NCBI RefSeq assembly: GCF_001541225.1
Contig: NZ_LMTS01000327.1
Span: 56,129 to 120,128 of the forward strand
Reading direction: 5' to 3'
DNA from: Variovorax sp. WDL1
Lineage (GTDB): Bacteria; Pseudomonadota; Gammaproteobacteria; Burkholderiales; Burkholderiaceae_C
Length of the DNA: 64,000 nt
Numbering within the stretch: the stretch's first letter is position 1; every line of letters begins with the position of its first letter. A model generated the notes under the pieces. The model saw only the letters and a list, made by a program, of their open reading frames with translations. It was not told the origin of the DNA and searched no databases. Both the position numbers and the translations under genes were made by a program. Below are positions 51,692 to 60,310 of the stretch, in pieces.

Positions 51692-53923
51692 TCAGCCAAT
51701 CAGATCCTCCATTTTCAACGGCAGCCGGCGAAGTCTCGTGCCAGTCGCGTGGAACACCGCGTTCACGATGGCCGGTGCCACGCCTATCATCGCGACCTCG
51801 CCGAGTCCCTTGACGCCCAGCGCGTTGAGCCGCGTGTCGGGCTTGTCGACGAAATCGACCTCGATGCGCCCGATGTCTGCCGCGACCGGCATCACGTATT
51901 CCGCCAGGTCGGCGTTGAGAAAGCCGCCGTAGCGCGGGTCGACCTCGCTGACTTCGCGCAGTGCGGCGCCGACGCCCCAGACAACGCCGCCTTCGACCTG
52001 GCTGCGCGCCGTGCGCGGGCTCGCGACCGTACCGCAGTCAACCACGCTGACCACGCGCGGCACGCGAATGCGGCGCGTAGTCGGCTCGATACGCACCTCG
52101 ACGAAATGCGCGATGAAGCTGAAGCTGACGAAGTCCGGATAGACAGGCCCCGCGGCGGCTGGTAGTCCGCCGGTCAGGCGGCCGAACACCTGCTCGGGTT
52201 GGCCGGGCGCACGACGGCGGCTCTCGGCCTCGGCAAACGGCCGGCCTGAGGCGCGCAGCAGCGCGAGTGCGGTGACGCCGCTTTCACCGGCCGTGCTGCC
52301 CGCGTGCCTCCTCAGGTCTTCCATCAGCCGCTGCGAGGCTTCCAGCACCGGCGGCAGCGCCGTAGCCGTGCCCCATGACCCCGCCGTCAGATGCTGCGGC
52401 GCTGCGCGCGTGTCGCCGAGCGCGATCTCGACTGCCGCCGCCGGCGCCCCAAGTGCGCGCGCCACCGTCACGGCAATTGCCGTGCGTATGCCTTGCCCCA
52501 TTTCATGCCCGCCGACCGCCACGCCTACCGTGCCGTCGGTGTTGAGCCGCACGGTCGCGATGGCCGGCGCCATGGCCGCCTTGTAGATGCCGATCGCCAC
52601 GCCCCAGCCAACCAGGCTGCCGTCCGGCGTGCGCATCGAGCCAGGTGTCATCGTCCGTCGTGCCCAGCCGAAGGTCTCGCTGCCCTTGATCAAGCACTCG
52701 GCGACATGGCGCGAGGAAAATGGCTTTCCGGTGAGCGGGTCGGCCGCGGCATCGTTGGCGAGCCTGAAAGCCACCGGGTCGCGGCCGAGCGCATAGGCCA
52801 TCTCGTCAATGGCGCTCTCGAAGGCAAAGGCCGCCGGGTGCTCGGACGGTGCGCGCATGTAGCCCGGCGTCTGCACGTCGGTGCGCACCAGCCGCTCGCG
52901 GCCCTGGTAGTTGCCGATGCCGTAGAGACGCGACGTGATCTCGGTGCCGAACGAGGGGAACAGGTCGTGCCGCGAGGTCTGCTGGTCGATCTCGTGGACC
53001 GCTGCGACGAGCCGGCCGTCGCGGTCTGCGCCGAGCCGCACGCGGTGTCGGCTCGCGGGGCGGAAGCTGGCGTTGTGGAAGAGCTGCGCGCGCGTCATCA
53101 CCAGCTTCACCGGCCGTTGCAGCGACCGCGCCGCAATGGCGACCAGCACAGTGTGCGACTGCAGCGAGTTCTTCTGTCCGAAGCCTCCGCCCAATGTGGG
53201 CGACAGCACACGCACCTTCGCCGGCTCGATGCCCAACTGCCTTGCGAGGCCGTGGCGCACGGCTTCGGCGTTCTGCGTCGGCTCGCGGATGGTGAGAACG
53301 CCGTCGTTCCACTCGGCCACGGTCGCGATGATCTCCATCGGGTTCTGGTGCTGGGGGGGCAGCGTGTAGCGCTGGTCCACGGTTACGGCGGCGCCGGCAA
53401 GCGCGCCCTCCGGATCGCCTACGCGCCGGTCGGCGAACATGGGCTGCGGCAGCACCGCGGTCTGCGCGAGTGGCTCGGCATCGGGCGCATCGACGGTCGC
53501 GACGAACGGGATCGAGTCGTACGTCACCACCACCAGGGCGGCGGCCTCGCGCGCTGCTTCGAGCGTGTCGGCCACCACCATCGCGACGCTCTGGCCGCGG
53601 TAGGCGATCTGGGCCGAACGCAGGGGATAGAAGCTTTGGAAGCCGAAGCCGCCACCCATCAGGAAACCGCCGGCGCCAAACGTGCCGACGTTCTCGTGCG
53701 TGAGCACGCTGCGCACGCCGCGCACACGTTGTGCCGCCGAGCTGTCGATGCGCGTGACGGTGCCGCGCGCAATGCGCGAAGGCACCAGTACGGCATGCAG
53801 CAGGCCGGGGCGCGCATCGTCGGCCGCATAGCGCGTGGCGCCGCGCACCTTGTCGCGGGCATCGACGCGCTCGGTACCGGTGCGCGGCGCGTACCTGTTT
53901 GTCTTGATCGTGGGGTTCGCCAT
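51692..53923 (-). CDS. paoC: PaoC-like molybdenum cofactor-binding aldehyde oxidoreductase subunit
   Basis: A 743-residue large subunit of the xanthine-oxidase family, PaoC/YagR type (E. coli 732). It has the a/b hammerhead domain near residues 15-130, the Mo-cofactor motif LGGGFGQKN, a GGHEMGQGI segment, and near the C-terminus KGLGEVAMIG with the catalytic Glu. It would oxidise aldehydes, aromatic ones in E. coli, in the periplasm. The start MANPTIKTNRYAPR lies two bases after the paoB-like stop. The XdhC-like chaperone PaoD expected in such operons is not seen. Confidence 0.85.
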   Translation of the reverse strand: MANPTIKTNRYAPRTGTERVDARDKVRGATRYAADDARPGLLHAVLVPSRIARGTVTRIDSSAAQRVRGVRSVLTHENVGTFGAGGFLMGGGFGFQSFYPLRSAQIAYRGQSVAMVVADTLEAAREAAALVVVTYDSIPFVATVDAPDAEPLAQTAVLPQPMFADRRVGDPEGALAGAAVTVDQRYTLPPQHQNPMEIIATVAEWNDGVLTIREPTQNAEAVRHGLARQLGIEPAKVRVLSPTLGGGFGQKNSLQSHTVLVAIAARSLQRPVKLVMTRAQLFHNASFRPASRHRVRLGADRDGRLVAAVHEIDQQTSRHDLFPSFGTEITSRLYGIGNYQGRERLVRTDVQTPGYMRAPSEHPAAFAFESAIDEMAYALGRDPVAFRLANDAAADPLTGKPFSSRHVAECLIKGSETFGWARRTMTPGSMRTPDGSLVGWGVAIGIYKAAMAPAIATVRLNTDGTVGVAVGGHEMGQGIRTAIAVTVARALGAPAAAVEIALGDTRAAPQHLTAGSWGTATALPPVLEASQRLMEDLRRHAGSTAGESGVTALALLRASGRPFAEAESRRRAPGQPEQVFGRLTGGLPAAAGPVYPDFVSFSFIAHFVEVRIEPTTRRIRVPRVVSVVDCGTVASPRTARSQVEGGVVWGVGAALREVSEVDPRYGGFLNADLAEYVMPVAADIGRIEVDFVDKPDTRLNALGVKGLGEVAMIGVAPAIVNAVFHATGTRLRRLPLKMEDLIG

Positions 53924-53925
53924 CT

Positions 53926-54921
53926 TCAGCTCCTGTCCTTGGCCAGCATGAGCGCGTCGGTCACCGTCTCGATGCCGAGCGCCACCTTGAACGCGTTGTG
54001 TTCGAGTGGCTTCGCGCCCGTGAAAGCCAGCTCGGCAACGCGCCGTGCGGTGGTCCGTGTGAGCGGCATTCCGACCAGGCTGCGTTCGGCTTGCGTCGCC
54101 CGCCACGGCCGAGTCGCGACGCCGCCGAGCGCGATGCGCGCATCGGCTACGCGGTTGCCGCGGATGTGCACCGCCACGGCCGCCGAGGCGAGCGCAAAGG
54201 CGTACGACTCTCGGTCTCGGATCTTGTGGTACGTCGAGGCACGGCCGACAGGGCCCCGCGGAATGCGGATGCGCACGATCAACTCGTCTGCCGCCAGCAC
54301 CGTCTCCAGGTGGGGCGTGGCGCCGGGCTCGCGGTGCAGCTCGCGCACCGCCAGCGTGCGCTCGCCGCGTGGGCTGATGGTGTCCACCACCGCATCGAAG
54401 GCCGTGAGCGCGATCGCCATGTCACCCGGGTAGATCGCCACGCAGGCTTCGCTCCCGCCGAGCACCGCGTGGCCGCGGTTAGCACCTCCGATTGCCGCGC
54501 AGCCGCTGCCGGGTGCGCGCTTGTTGCAGGCGAACTCCGGGCCACCGCGAAAGTACGCGCAGCGTGTGCGCTGCAACAGGTTGCCGCCCACGGTCGCCAT
54601 GTTGCGCAGCTGCTGCGAAGCGGCCTTCCAGAGCGATTCGGAGAGCGCCGGAAACTCGCGCAGCACCACCGCATGCCCCGCCAAGTCGCTCATCGCTGCG
54701 AGCGCACCGATGCGCAGCTCCGTGCGGTCGCTCGCGTCGATGCGGGCGAGTCCTTCAATGCGCGTGACGTCGATCACCGTGGCCGGCGCTTCCACGCCGA
54801 GCTTCATCAGGTCGAACAGCGTCGTGCCGCCCGCCAAGTAGCGCGCGCCGGGCTGGTGCTGCACGAGCAGCTGCACTGCCTCGCCGGCGCTGCGGGGGCG
54901 CAGGTAGGTGAAGTCATGCAT
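53926..54921 (-). CDS. paoB: PaoB-like FAD-binding subunit
   Basis: A 331-residue FAD-binding subunit of the CO dehydrogenase/xanthine oxidase flavoprotein family. It has the FAD-loop motif ARYLAGGTTLFDLMK and QLRNMATVGGNLLQRTRCAYF. Cys121, Cys132, Cys141 and Cys160 match the additional [4Fe-4S] insertion (CNKRAPGSGC) that distinguishes PaoB/YagS from ordinary xanthine dehydrogenase subunits. Its start overlaps the paoA-like stop by eight bases. Confidence 0.87.
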   Translation of the reverse strand: MHDFTYLRPRSAGEAVQLLVQHQPGARYLAGGTTLFDLMKLGVEAPATVIDVTRIEGLARIDASDRTELRIGALAAMSDLAGHAVVLREFPALSESLWKAASQQLRNMATVGGNLLQRTRCAYFRGGPEFACNKRAPGSGCAAIGGANRGHAVLGGSEACVAIYPGDMAIALTAFDAVVDTISPRGERTLAVRELHREPGATPHLETVLAADELIVRIRIPRGPVGRASTYHKIRDRESYAFALASAAVAVHIRGNRVADARIALGGVATRPWRATQAERSLVGMPLTRTTARRVAELAFTGAKPLEHNAFKVALGIETVTDALMLAKDRS

Positions 54922-55558
54922 TGCGCGTGCCTTCCAGGCGGCGCATCTGCGGCGCGGCTTCGCGGATCGCTTCGAGGATGCCGGCGTAGGCGCCGCATCG
55001 GCAGATGTTGCCGCTCATGTATTCGCGGATCTGTGCATCGGTGGTGGCGTGGCCTTCGCGCACGCAGGCGATCGCCGCCATCACCTGGCCCGGCGTGCAG
55101 TAGCCGCATTGCAGCGCGTCGTGGTCGACGAAGAACTGCTGCATCGGGTGCAGCGTGCCGTGGGGCGACTCGACGCCTTCGATGGTGGTGACGGCGCAGC
55201 CGTCTGTCTTCACCGCGAGCGTGAGGCACGAGGCCACGCAGCGGCCGTCCACGTGCACCGTGCAGGCCCCGCACTGGCCGTGATCGCAGCCCTTCTTGGC
55301 GCCCGTGAGGCCCAGTTGCTCGCGCAGTACATCGAGCAGCGAGGCGCGCGGCTCCAGCGCCAGTTCGTAGGGTCTGCCATTGACGGTGACGCGGGTGGCC
55401 TGCGAGCCTGCGTGCGGGTTCGCGGAAGCGTCCGGCGTTGCCGCGGCCGCGCCGCAACCGGCGGCAACGCCGGCACTGGCCGCAGTGGTCATCATGAAAG
55501 TGCGCCGGTTCAAGACGGGCGCGCGGCCCGCCGCACGCAATGTGGGGGTGTCGTTCAT
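54914..55558 (-). CDS. paoA: PaoA-like 2Fe-2S subunit with Tat signal
   Basis: A 214-residue iron-sulfur subunit. The N-terminal NRRTFMMTTAASAG (17-30) is a twin-arginine signal, so the assembled complex is probably exported to the periplasm, as for E. coli PaoABC. The plant-type [2Fe-2S] cluster ligands are Cys91, Cys96, Cys99 and Cys111. The C-terminal helical-cluster ligands are Cys151, Cys154, Cys186 and Cys188. A Cys at 35 within the leader could alternatively be a lipidation site. It is the first Pao gene, 39 bases after doxX. Confidence 0.88.
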   Translation of the reverse strand: MNDTPTLRAAGRAPVLNRRTFMMTTAASAGVAAGCGAAAATPDASANPHAGSQATRVTVNGRPYELALEPRASLLDVLREQLGLTGAKKGCDHGQCGACTVHVDGRCVASCLTLAVKTDGCAVTTIEGVESPHGTLHPMQQFFVDHDALQCGYCTPGQVMAAIACVREGHATTDAQIREYMSGNICRCGAYAGILEAIREAAPQMRRLEGTRNA

Positions 55559-55597
55559 CGTGGGTACTCTTTTTTTGGGGATTTCCTGGCGCGAGCC

Positions 55598-56053
55598 TCA
55601 GAACTCGCGGCCGCGCCATGCATCGACCGATCCGCGCCCGCTGCCGCGCGCGGTGATGAGGAGCGCGACGAAGACCAGCATCAGCGGGTACTCGAAGCCG
55701 CGGTCGATCCAGGGGAAGGTCGGCGCCAGCAGCCAGCTGATGACCAGCATCTGCACCGTCACCATCGGCGCGACGAGGCGCGTGAGAAAGCCCACCGCCA
55801 GCATCAGCCCGCCCACGCCCTCGAGCAGAGCGATGAACCAGCCGATCAGCGGCGCGGCCGGCAAGTGCAGCACGTTGGCGATCAGGTTGACCGAGCCGGC
55901 CATCGGGTCGGCCATGCTGCCGTGGCTGCGGCCCAGCAGCTTGGGCACGCCGTGAGTCATGAGCATCAGCCCGAAGGCGATGCGCAGCAGCAGGTAGCTC
56001 AAGGGCTCAAGCCGGTCGTAGAGGCCTTTCAGGCGCGGAAAGATCAGTCGCAT
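55598..56053 (-). CDS. DoxX-family membrane protein
   Basis: A 151-residue inner-membrane protein with four hydrophobic segments. LLLRIAFGLMLMTHGVPKLLGR is the DoxX-type first helix. Members have been linked to thiosulfate:quinone oxidoreduction and redox stress, but most are uncharacterised. It leads the paoABC-like operon and could serve as a membrane partner or electron link to the quinone pool; this is inference from position only. The start MRLIFPRLKGLYDRL at 56053 avoids an upstream extension lacking family similarity. Confidence 0.82.
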   Translation of the reverse strand: MRLIFPRLKGLYDRLEPLSYLLLRIAFGLMLMTHGVPKLLGRSHGSMADPMAGSVNLIANVLHLPAAPLIGWFIALLEGVGGLMLAVGFLTRLVAPMVTVQMLVISWLLAPTFPWIDRGFEYPLMLVFVALLITARGSGRGSVDAWRGREF

Positions 56054-56169
56054 GAGTGGTCCATTCGTTGTTGCGAGGCCAGTCTCCTTGTTCCGCTTCA
56101 TTCAATAAAGAAGGAAAATCTGCCAATTCAATTCAATCAAGCTCAACAATCAGGGCGAGGGCAAACCAC

Positions 56170-57141
56170 ATGGACCGATTCGATGCCATGCAGCTGTTCA
56201 CCCGTATCGTGGAGTTGGGCAGCTTCACGCAGGCCGCCGCCGCGCTCGACATTCCGCGCGCGACAGCCACCCACGCGATCAAGGAACTCGAGACCCGGCT
56301 ACAGGTGCGGCTGCTCGAACGCACAACGCGGCACGTGCGCACCACGGTCGACGGACAAACCTTCTACGAGCGCTGCCGCCACCTCCTGAGCGACCTCGAA
56401 GATGCAGAGTCCTCGCTCGCGCAGTCGGCCGTCAGCCCGCGCGGGCGGCTGCGCATCGACATTCATGGCGCGCCCGCCAACGAACTGCTGCTGCCGCGCA
56501 TCGGCGAGTTCCATGCGCGCTATCCGTACATCGAGCTCGCAATGGGCAGCGGCGACCGACTGGTGGACCTCGTGCGTGAAGGGGTGGATTGCGTGGTACG
56601 CGCGGGGGAGCCGCGTGATTCGTCGCTCGTCACGCGACGGCTCGCGCTGGTGCCGCAGGTCACCTGCGCGAGCCCGGCTTATCTCGCGGCGCACGGCACG
56701 CCACTGGCTCCAGCCGACCTCGCACAGCACGTTGGCGTCAACTTCTTCTCGGCGTCCCGGCCCGATCCCTTTCCCTACCTTTTCGAGGTTGACGGCAAGA
56801 TCGAGGAGCACGCACTGAAAGGCTGGATCAGCGTCAACAGCGCCGACAGCTACAAGATCTGCGCCGAGCAGGGCTGCGGAATCATCCAGGTGCCTCGCTA
56901 CGGCATCGAGCGGCAACTGCGCGAAGGCACGCTGGTGGAGATCCTCGCGCACGCCCCCTGTCCGCCGATGCCGCACTCGGTGCTGTACCCGCACCACCGG
57001 CAGCTGTCGCCGCGGGTGAGGGTGTTCATCGATTGGGTGGCGCAGCTCTATCGCGAGCGCTTCGCGACAGCAGGCGCGGCTTCGGGCGCTCGCGCCTTTG
57101 CGGGACACTCAGGTGCTTCCATTTGTTGCTGTAGGACCTAG
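56170..57141 (+). CDS. LysR-family transcriptional regulator
   Basis: A 323-residue LTTR. The N-terminal HTH (MDRFDAMQLFTRIVELGSFT, then QAAAALDIPRATATHAIKELE) is of the one-helix-extended type common in regulators of oxidoreductase genes. The effector domain spans about residues 90-300. It is divergent from doxX-paoABC, and the 116-base AT-rich intergenic region should contain its binding sites, so it is the likely regulator of that operon. The C-terminal ACCRT-like tail is unusual, with three consecutive Cys. Confidence 0.88.
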   Translation: MDRFDAMQLFTRIVELGSFTQAAAALDIPRATATHAIKELETRLQVRLLERTTRHVRTTVDGQTFYERCRHLLSDLEDAESSLAQSAVSPRGRLRIDIHGAPANELLLPRIGEFHARYPYIELAMGSGDRLVDLVREGVDCVVRAGEPRDSSLVTRRLALVPQVTCASPAYLAAHGTPLAPADLAQHVGVNFFSASRPDPFPYLFEVDGKIEEHALKGWISVNSADSYKICAEQGCGIIQVPRYGIERQLREGTLVEILAHAPCPPMPHSVLYPHHRQLSPRVRVFIDWVAQLYRERFATAGAASGARAFAGHSGASICCCRT

Positions 57142-57211
57142 ACTACCAAAGTATTCGGTCTTGGCGTCCCTCGCCGGGGGAGCGGACCGTGTAGTCCCCA
57201 GCGCACCAAAA

Positions 57212-60200
57212 ATGCCCCGACCACCCCAAGAAGAAACCGCAGCTGCAGATGACGCGACTGACGACGCCTCCGGGCGGCGCCGGTACCTGACCATCCTCTT
57301 TTCGGACCTCTCCGAGTCCACCCGTCTCGGCGAGCTGATGGAGTCGGAGCTCTACGCCGACATGCTCGCGCAGCTGCGCCGGCTCTGCCGCGAGATCATC
57401 CCGCGCCACGGCGGCAACATCGCCCGCATCCAGGGCGACGGCGTGCTGGCCTTCTTCGGCTATCCGGAGACGCGCGAGGACGACGGGCGCCGCGCGACCG
57501 AGGCTGCGCTCGAGCTGCATGCGGCGGTGAGCCGGCTCGCCGTCGCGGGCGCCGGATTCCCGGCCGGCGCGTTGACGCTGCATTCCGGCATCCACGCCGG
57601 GTTGGTGCTCATTTCGGACGGCGATGTGGAACGCGGCCGCTTCGAGCTGCTGGGCAACGTTCCGAACATCGCCGCGCGCCTGTCGGATCTGGCCGAGCGC
57701 GACGACATCTGCGTGAGCGAGGAGACGCTCGGGCCGCATGCCCAGTTCTTCACCTCCAGCGAACCCGCGCTGGTGCAGCTCAAGGGCCGCACACCGCCGC
57801 TGGCCGTGCGCCGGGTGCTGGGCCGCGCGCCGGCGCCGACGCGCCTGGAGGCGATGGAGCGGCGCACCCTATGCCCCTTCGTCGGCCGCGAGCCGGCGCT
57901 GCGCCTGCTGCGCGATCGCCTGCGCATGGCGATCGCCGGCGCGCCGCAGTGCGTCGCCGTGTCGGGCGGCCCCGGCGTCGGAAAGACGCGCTTGGTCGAC
58001 GAGCTGCGCCGCCATGCCGCCGCCGGCGAATGCCTCGTGCTCCAGGGCTACTGCGGCACCTACCTCGCCGAGCCGCTGCAGCCCTTCCTGCAGATGCTGC
58101 GCGCGCTGTTCGGCCTGTCGCCGGGCTTGCCGGCCGAACCCGCGCAGGCGCATCCGCTGCTGGCCGCGCTCGAGAAGGAGGAGGGCGCCGCCGCTGTGCT
58201 GGCCCAGGCGCGGCAGCTGGTGGCGCCACGCGAAGAGGCGCGCCAGCTCAGCCCTGGCGCCACGGTGCCGGCGCTGCGAAGCCTGTTCGAGCAGCTCGCG
58301 GCCCGCCAACCGCTGATGCTGATCGTGGACGACTGGCAATGGGCGGACGAGGCCAGCCAGCAGACGCTCGATGCGGTGCTGTCGCTGAAGAGCCCCATCT
58401 TCGTCGTCGCCGCAACGCGGGCACCTGTCGGCGAGAGCCTGTTCCTTGCGCCCGTCACCACGCTCGAGCTGCAGCCGCTGGACGACGGCGAGGCCGCGCG
58501 GGCGACTCGCCACCTGCTGCCCGGCGCCGATCCCTTCGTTGTCGCCGAGATCCAGCGCTACGCCGGCGGCATTCCGCTGTTCATCGAGGAGCTGTGCCAT
58601 TCGGCCTCGGCGCAGGGCGGCCAGTGGCTGCGCGAGCTTCGCCTGGGCAGCGCGGCCTGGCTCACCGCGCTGATCGAATCGCGCGTCGAGCGCCTGCCGC
58701 CCGCGCAGGCCGAAGTGCTGCGGGCTGCCGCCGTCATCGGCGGCGTGTTTCCGGCCTGGCTGCTGGAACAGCTCACCGGGCACGGCGCGGACGATCCGCT
58801 GGTCATTGCGCTGGCCGAGCAGGATTTCCTGTTTGCGGGCGAGCAGCCCGGAACGCTGCGCTTCAAGCACGGCATCACGCGCGACGTGATCTACGAGGCC
58901 GTCGGCCTGCACCGGCGCCGCGAGATGCATCGCCGTATCGCGCAGGTGCTCGAGGGCCGCGGCGAGGGCCCGGCCCAGGAGGAGCTCTACGAAGCCCTGG
59001 CCTACCACTGCGCCGCCGCCGCGATGGCCGAGCCGGCGGCACGCTACGCGCAGCTGGCCGGCGACAAGGCCATGGCCGCCTCGGCGCTGGACCGCGCCCG
59101 TGTCCAGTACTCCGCCGCACTGAAAGCCCTCGACGAGTTGGTCCCACCCTCGCGCGAGCTGGCGCTGCGCTGGTGTGCGATCGCGCAGAAGCTGGGCATG
59201 GCCTGCGTCTTCGATCCGCTGGGGCTGGCCGACGGCGTGGCGATCTTCGAGCGCGGACTGACGCTGGCGCGCCAGAGCGGGAGCATGGACGCGATCGCGC
59301 GGGCGTCCTATTGGCTCGGCTACATCTGCTATGCCAAGGGCATGTCCAAGGCCGCGATCGCACACGTCGAAGCCGCGCTGGATCTCGCCACGCAGATCGG
59401 CGATGCGCGACTCGCCGCGCAGGTGCGTGCCACGCTGGGCCAGGCACTGCTGGCCGCCGGCGACTATGGCCGCGCGCTGGTGCTGCTGGACTCGGCAGTG
59501 GACAGCAAGCGGCGCCAGAGCCGGCCCGGCAGCAGCCTGGCGGTCGGCTCGGCCTATGCCCTGGCTTGCAAGGGGTACCTGCTTGGCGATCAAGGGCACT
59601 TCGCAGAAGCCGACGAGTGCTTCGCCGAGGCCTTGCTGCTGGTGGGCGATTCGCTGCACCAGGTCTCGGCCTCGGTGCGCCACTGGATCAGCGTCGTCTA
59701 CCAATGGCAGGGGCGCTGGGAAGAGGCGCTGCGCGTGGCCGAGCGCGCCTCGGAGATCGCCGAGCATGTGAAGAGCCGCCAGCAGCTCGCCATGGGCCGC
59801 GCGCTGGCCGGCTATGCGCAATGGTCCCTGACGCGCGACCCGCAGGCCCTGCAGGCGGTGCGGGACGCGACGGCCTGGATCGAGGCGCGCAAGGGCCTGC
59901 TCGCCACGTCGCTGAACCACGGCTGGCTGGTCGACGGCGCGGTCGCCAGCGGCCGCACAGAGGAGGCGCGGCACCATGCGGCGCGGCTGTTCATGCGGGT
60001 GCGCCAGCACGATCGCATCGGCGAGGCCCTCGGATGCCGCGCACTGGCCCGCGCTGCCGCCAAGCTCAACGACTTCGCGCGCGCCGAGCACTACCTCGGC
60101 TGCGCCGAGCGCTCGGCGCAGGCGCGCGGCTCGGCGCACGAGGCGGCCGCGACGCAGCTGTGCCGGGCGCAGATCCAGGTGGGCCGGGGCCGCGTCGGCG

Positions 60201-60298
60201 AGGCGCAGCGGCTGCTCGATGCCGCCTGCACCGCCTTCGAGGCGATGGACATGCGCTGGCACCTCGAGCGTGCCCAGCGCACGCGCGACATGCTCTAG
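57212..60298 (+). CDS. Class III nucleotidyl cyclase-AAA ATPase-repeat signalling protein
   Basis: A 1028-residue multidomain regulator. The class III adenylate/guanylate cyclase domain (about 24-200) has metal ligands Asp32 (FSDLSEST) and Asp76 (QGDGVLAFFG) and transition-state Asn152 and Arg156 (NIAARL). The residues that normally set purine specificity are non-standard (Gln74 region; GNVPN in place of GDxVN). An AAA/STAND-like ATPase follows with Walker A GGPGVGKT (252-259) and Walker B LMLIVDD (368-374). The C-terminal half (about 620-1028) is alpha-helical TPR-like repeats. No TM helix is visible. The ATG at 57212 is preferred; one at 57098 would overlap the LysR gene. Confidence 0.85.
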   Translation: MPRPPQEETAAADDATDDASGRRRYLTILFSDLSESTRLGELMESELYADMLAQLRRLCREIIPRHGGNIARIQGDGVLAFFGYPETREDDGRRATEAALELHAAVSRLAVAGAGFPAGALTLHSGIHAGLVLISDGDVERGRFELLGNVPNIAARLSDLAERDDICVSEETLGPHAQFFTSSEPALVQLKGRTPPLAVRRVLGRAPAPTRLEAMERRTLCPFVGREPALRLLRDRLRMAIAGAPQCVAVSGGPGVGKTRLVDELRRHAAAGECLVLQGYCGTYLAEPLQPFLQMLRALFGLSPGLPAEPAQAHPLLAALEKEEGAAAVLAQARQLVAPREEARQLSPGATVPALRSLFEQLAARQPLMLIVDDWQWADEASQQTLDAVLSLKSPIFVVAATRAPVGESLFLAPVTTLELQPLDDGEAARATRHLLPGADPFVVAEIQRYAGGIPLFIEELCHSASAQGGQWLRELRLGSAAWLTALIESRVERLPPAQAEVLRAAAVIGGVFPAWLLEQLTGHGADDPLVIALAEQDFLFAGEQPGTLRFKHGITRDVIYEAVGLHRRREMHRRIAQVLEGRGEGPAQEELYEALAYHCAAAAMAEPAARYAQLAGDKAMAASALDRARVQYSAALKALDELVPPSRELALRWCAIAQKLGMACVFDPLGLADGVAIFERGLTLARQSGSMDAIARASYWLGYICYAKGMSKAAIAHVEAALDLATQIGDARLAAQVRATLGQALLAAGDYGRALVLLDSAVDSKRRQSRPGSSLAVGSAYALACKGYLLGDQGHFAEADECFAEALLLVGDSLHQVSASVRHWISVVYQWQGRWEEALRVAERASEIAEHVKSRQQLAMGRALAGYAQWSLTRDPQALQAVRDATAWIEARKGLLATSLNHGWLVDGAVASGRTEEARHHAARLFMRVRQHDRIGEALGCRALARAAAKLNDFARAEHYLGCAERSAQARGSAHEAAATQLCRAQIQVGRGRVGEAQRLLDAACTAFEAMDMRWHLERAQRTRDML

Positions 60299-60310
60299 CG
60301 TGCACTGGTT

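Noticed and set aside
56054..56169. Specific LysR operator (T-N11-A) and promoter boxes in the doxX-LysR intergenic region
   Set aside because: The region is AT-rich with several TTGAAT/ATTCAA matches, but none has convincing symmetry and spacing, so no site was called.
57098..60298. Upstream ATG at 57098 for the cyclase gene
   Set aside because: It overlaps the end of the LysR gene, and the additional 38 residues show no domain character.
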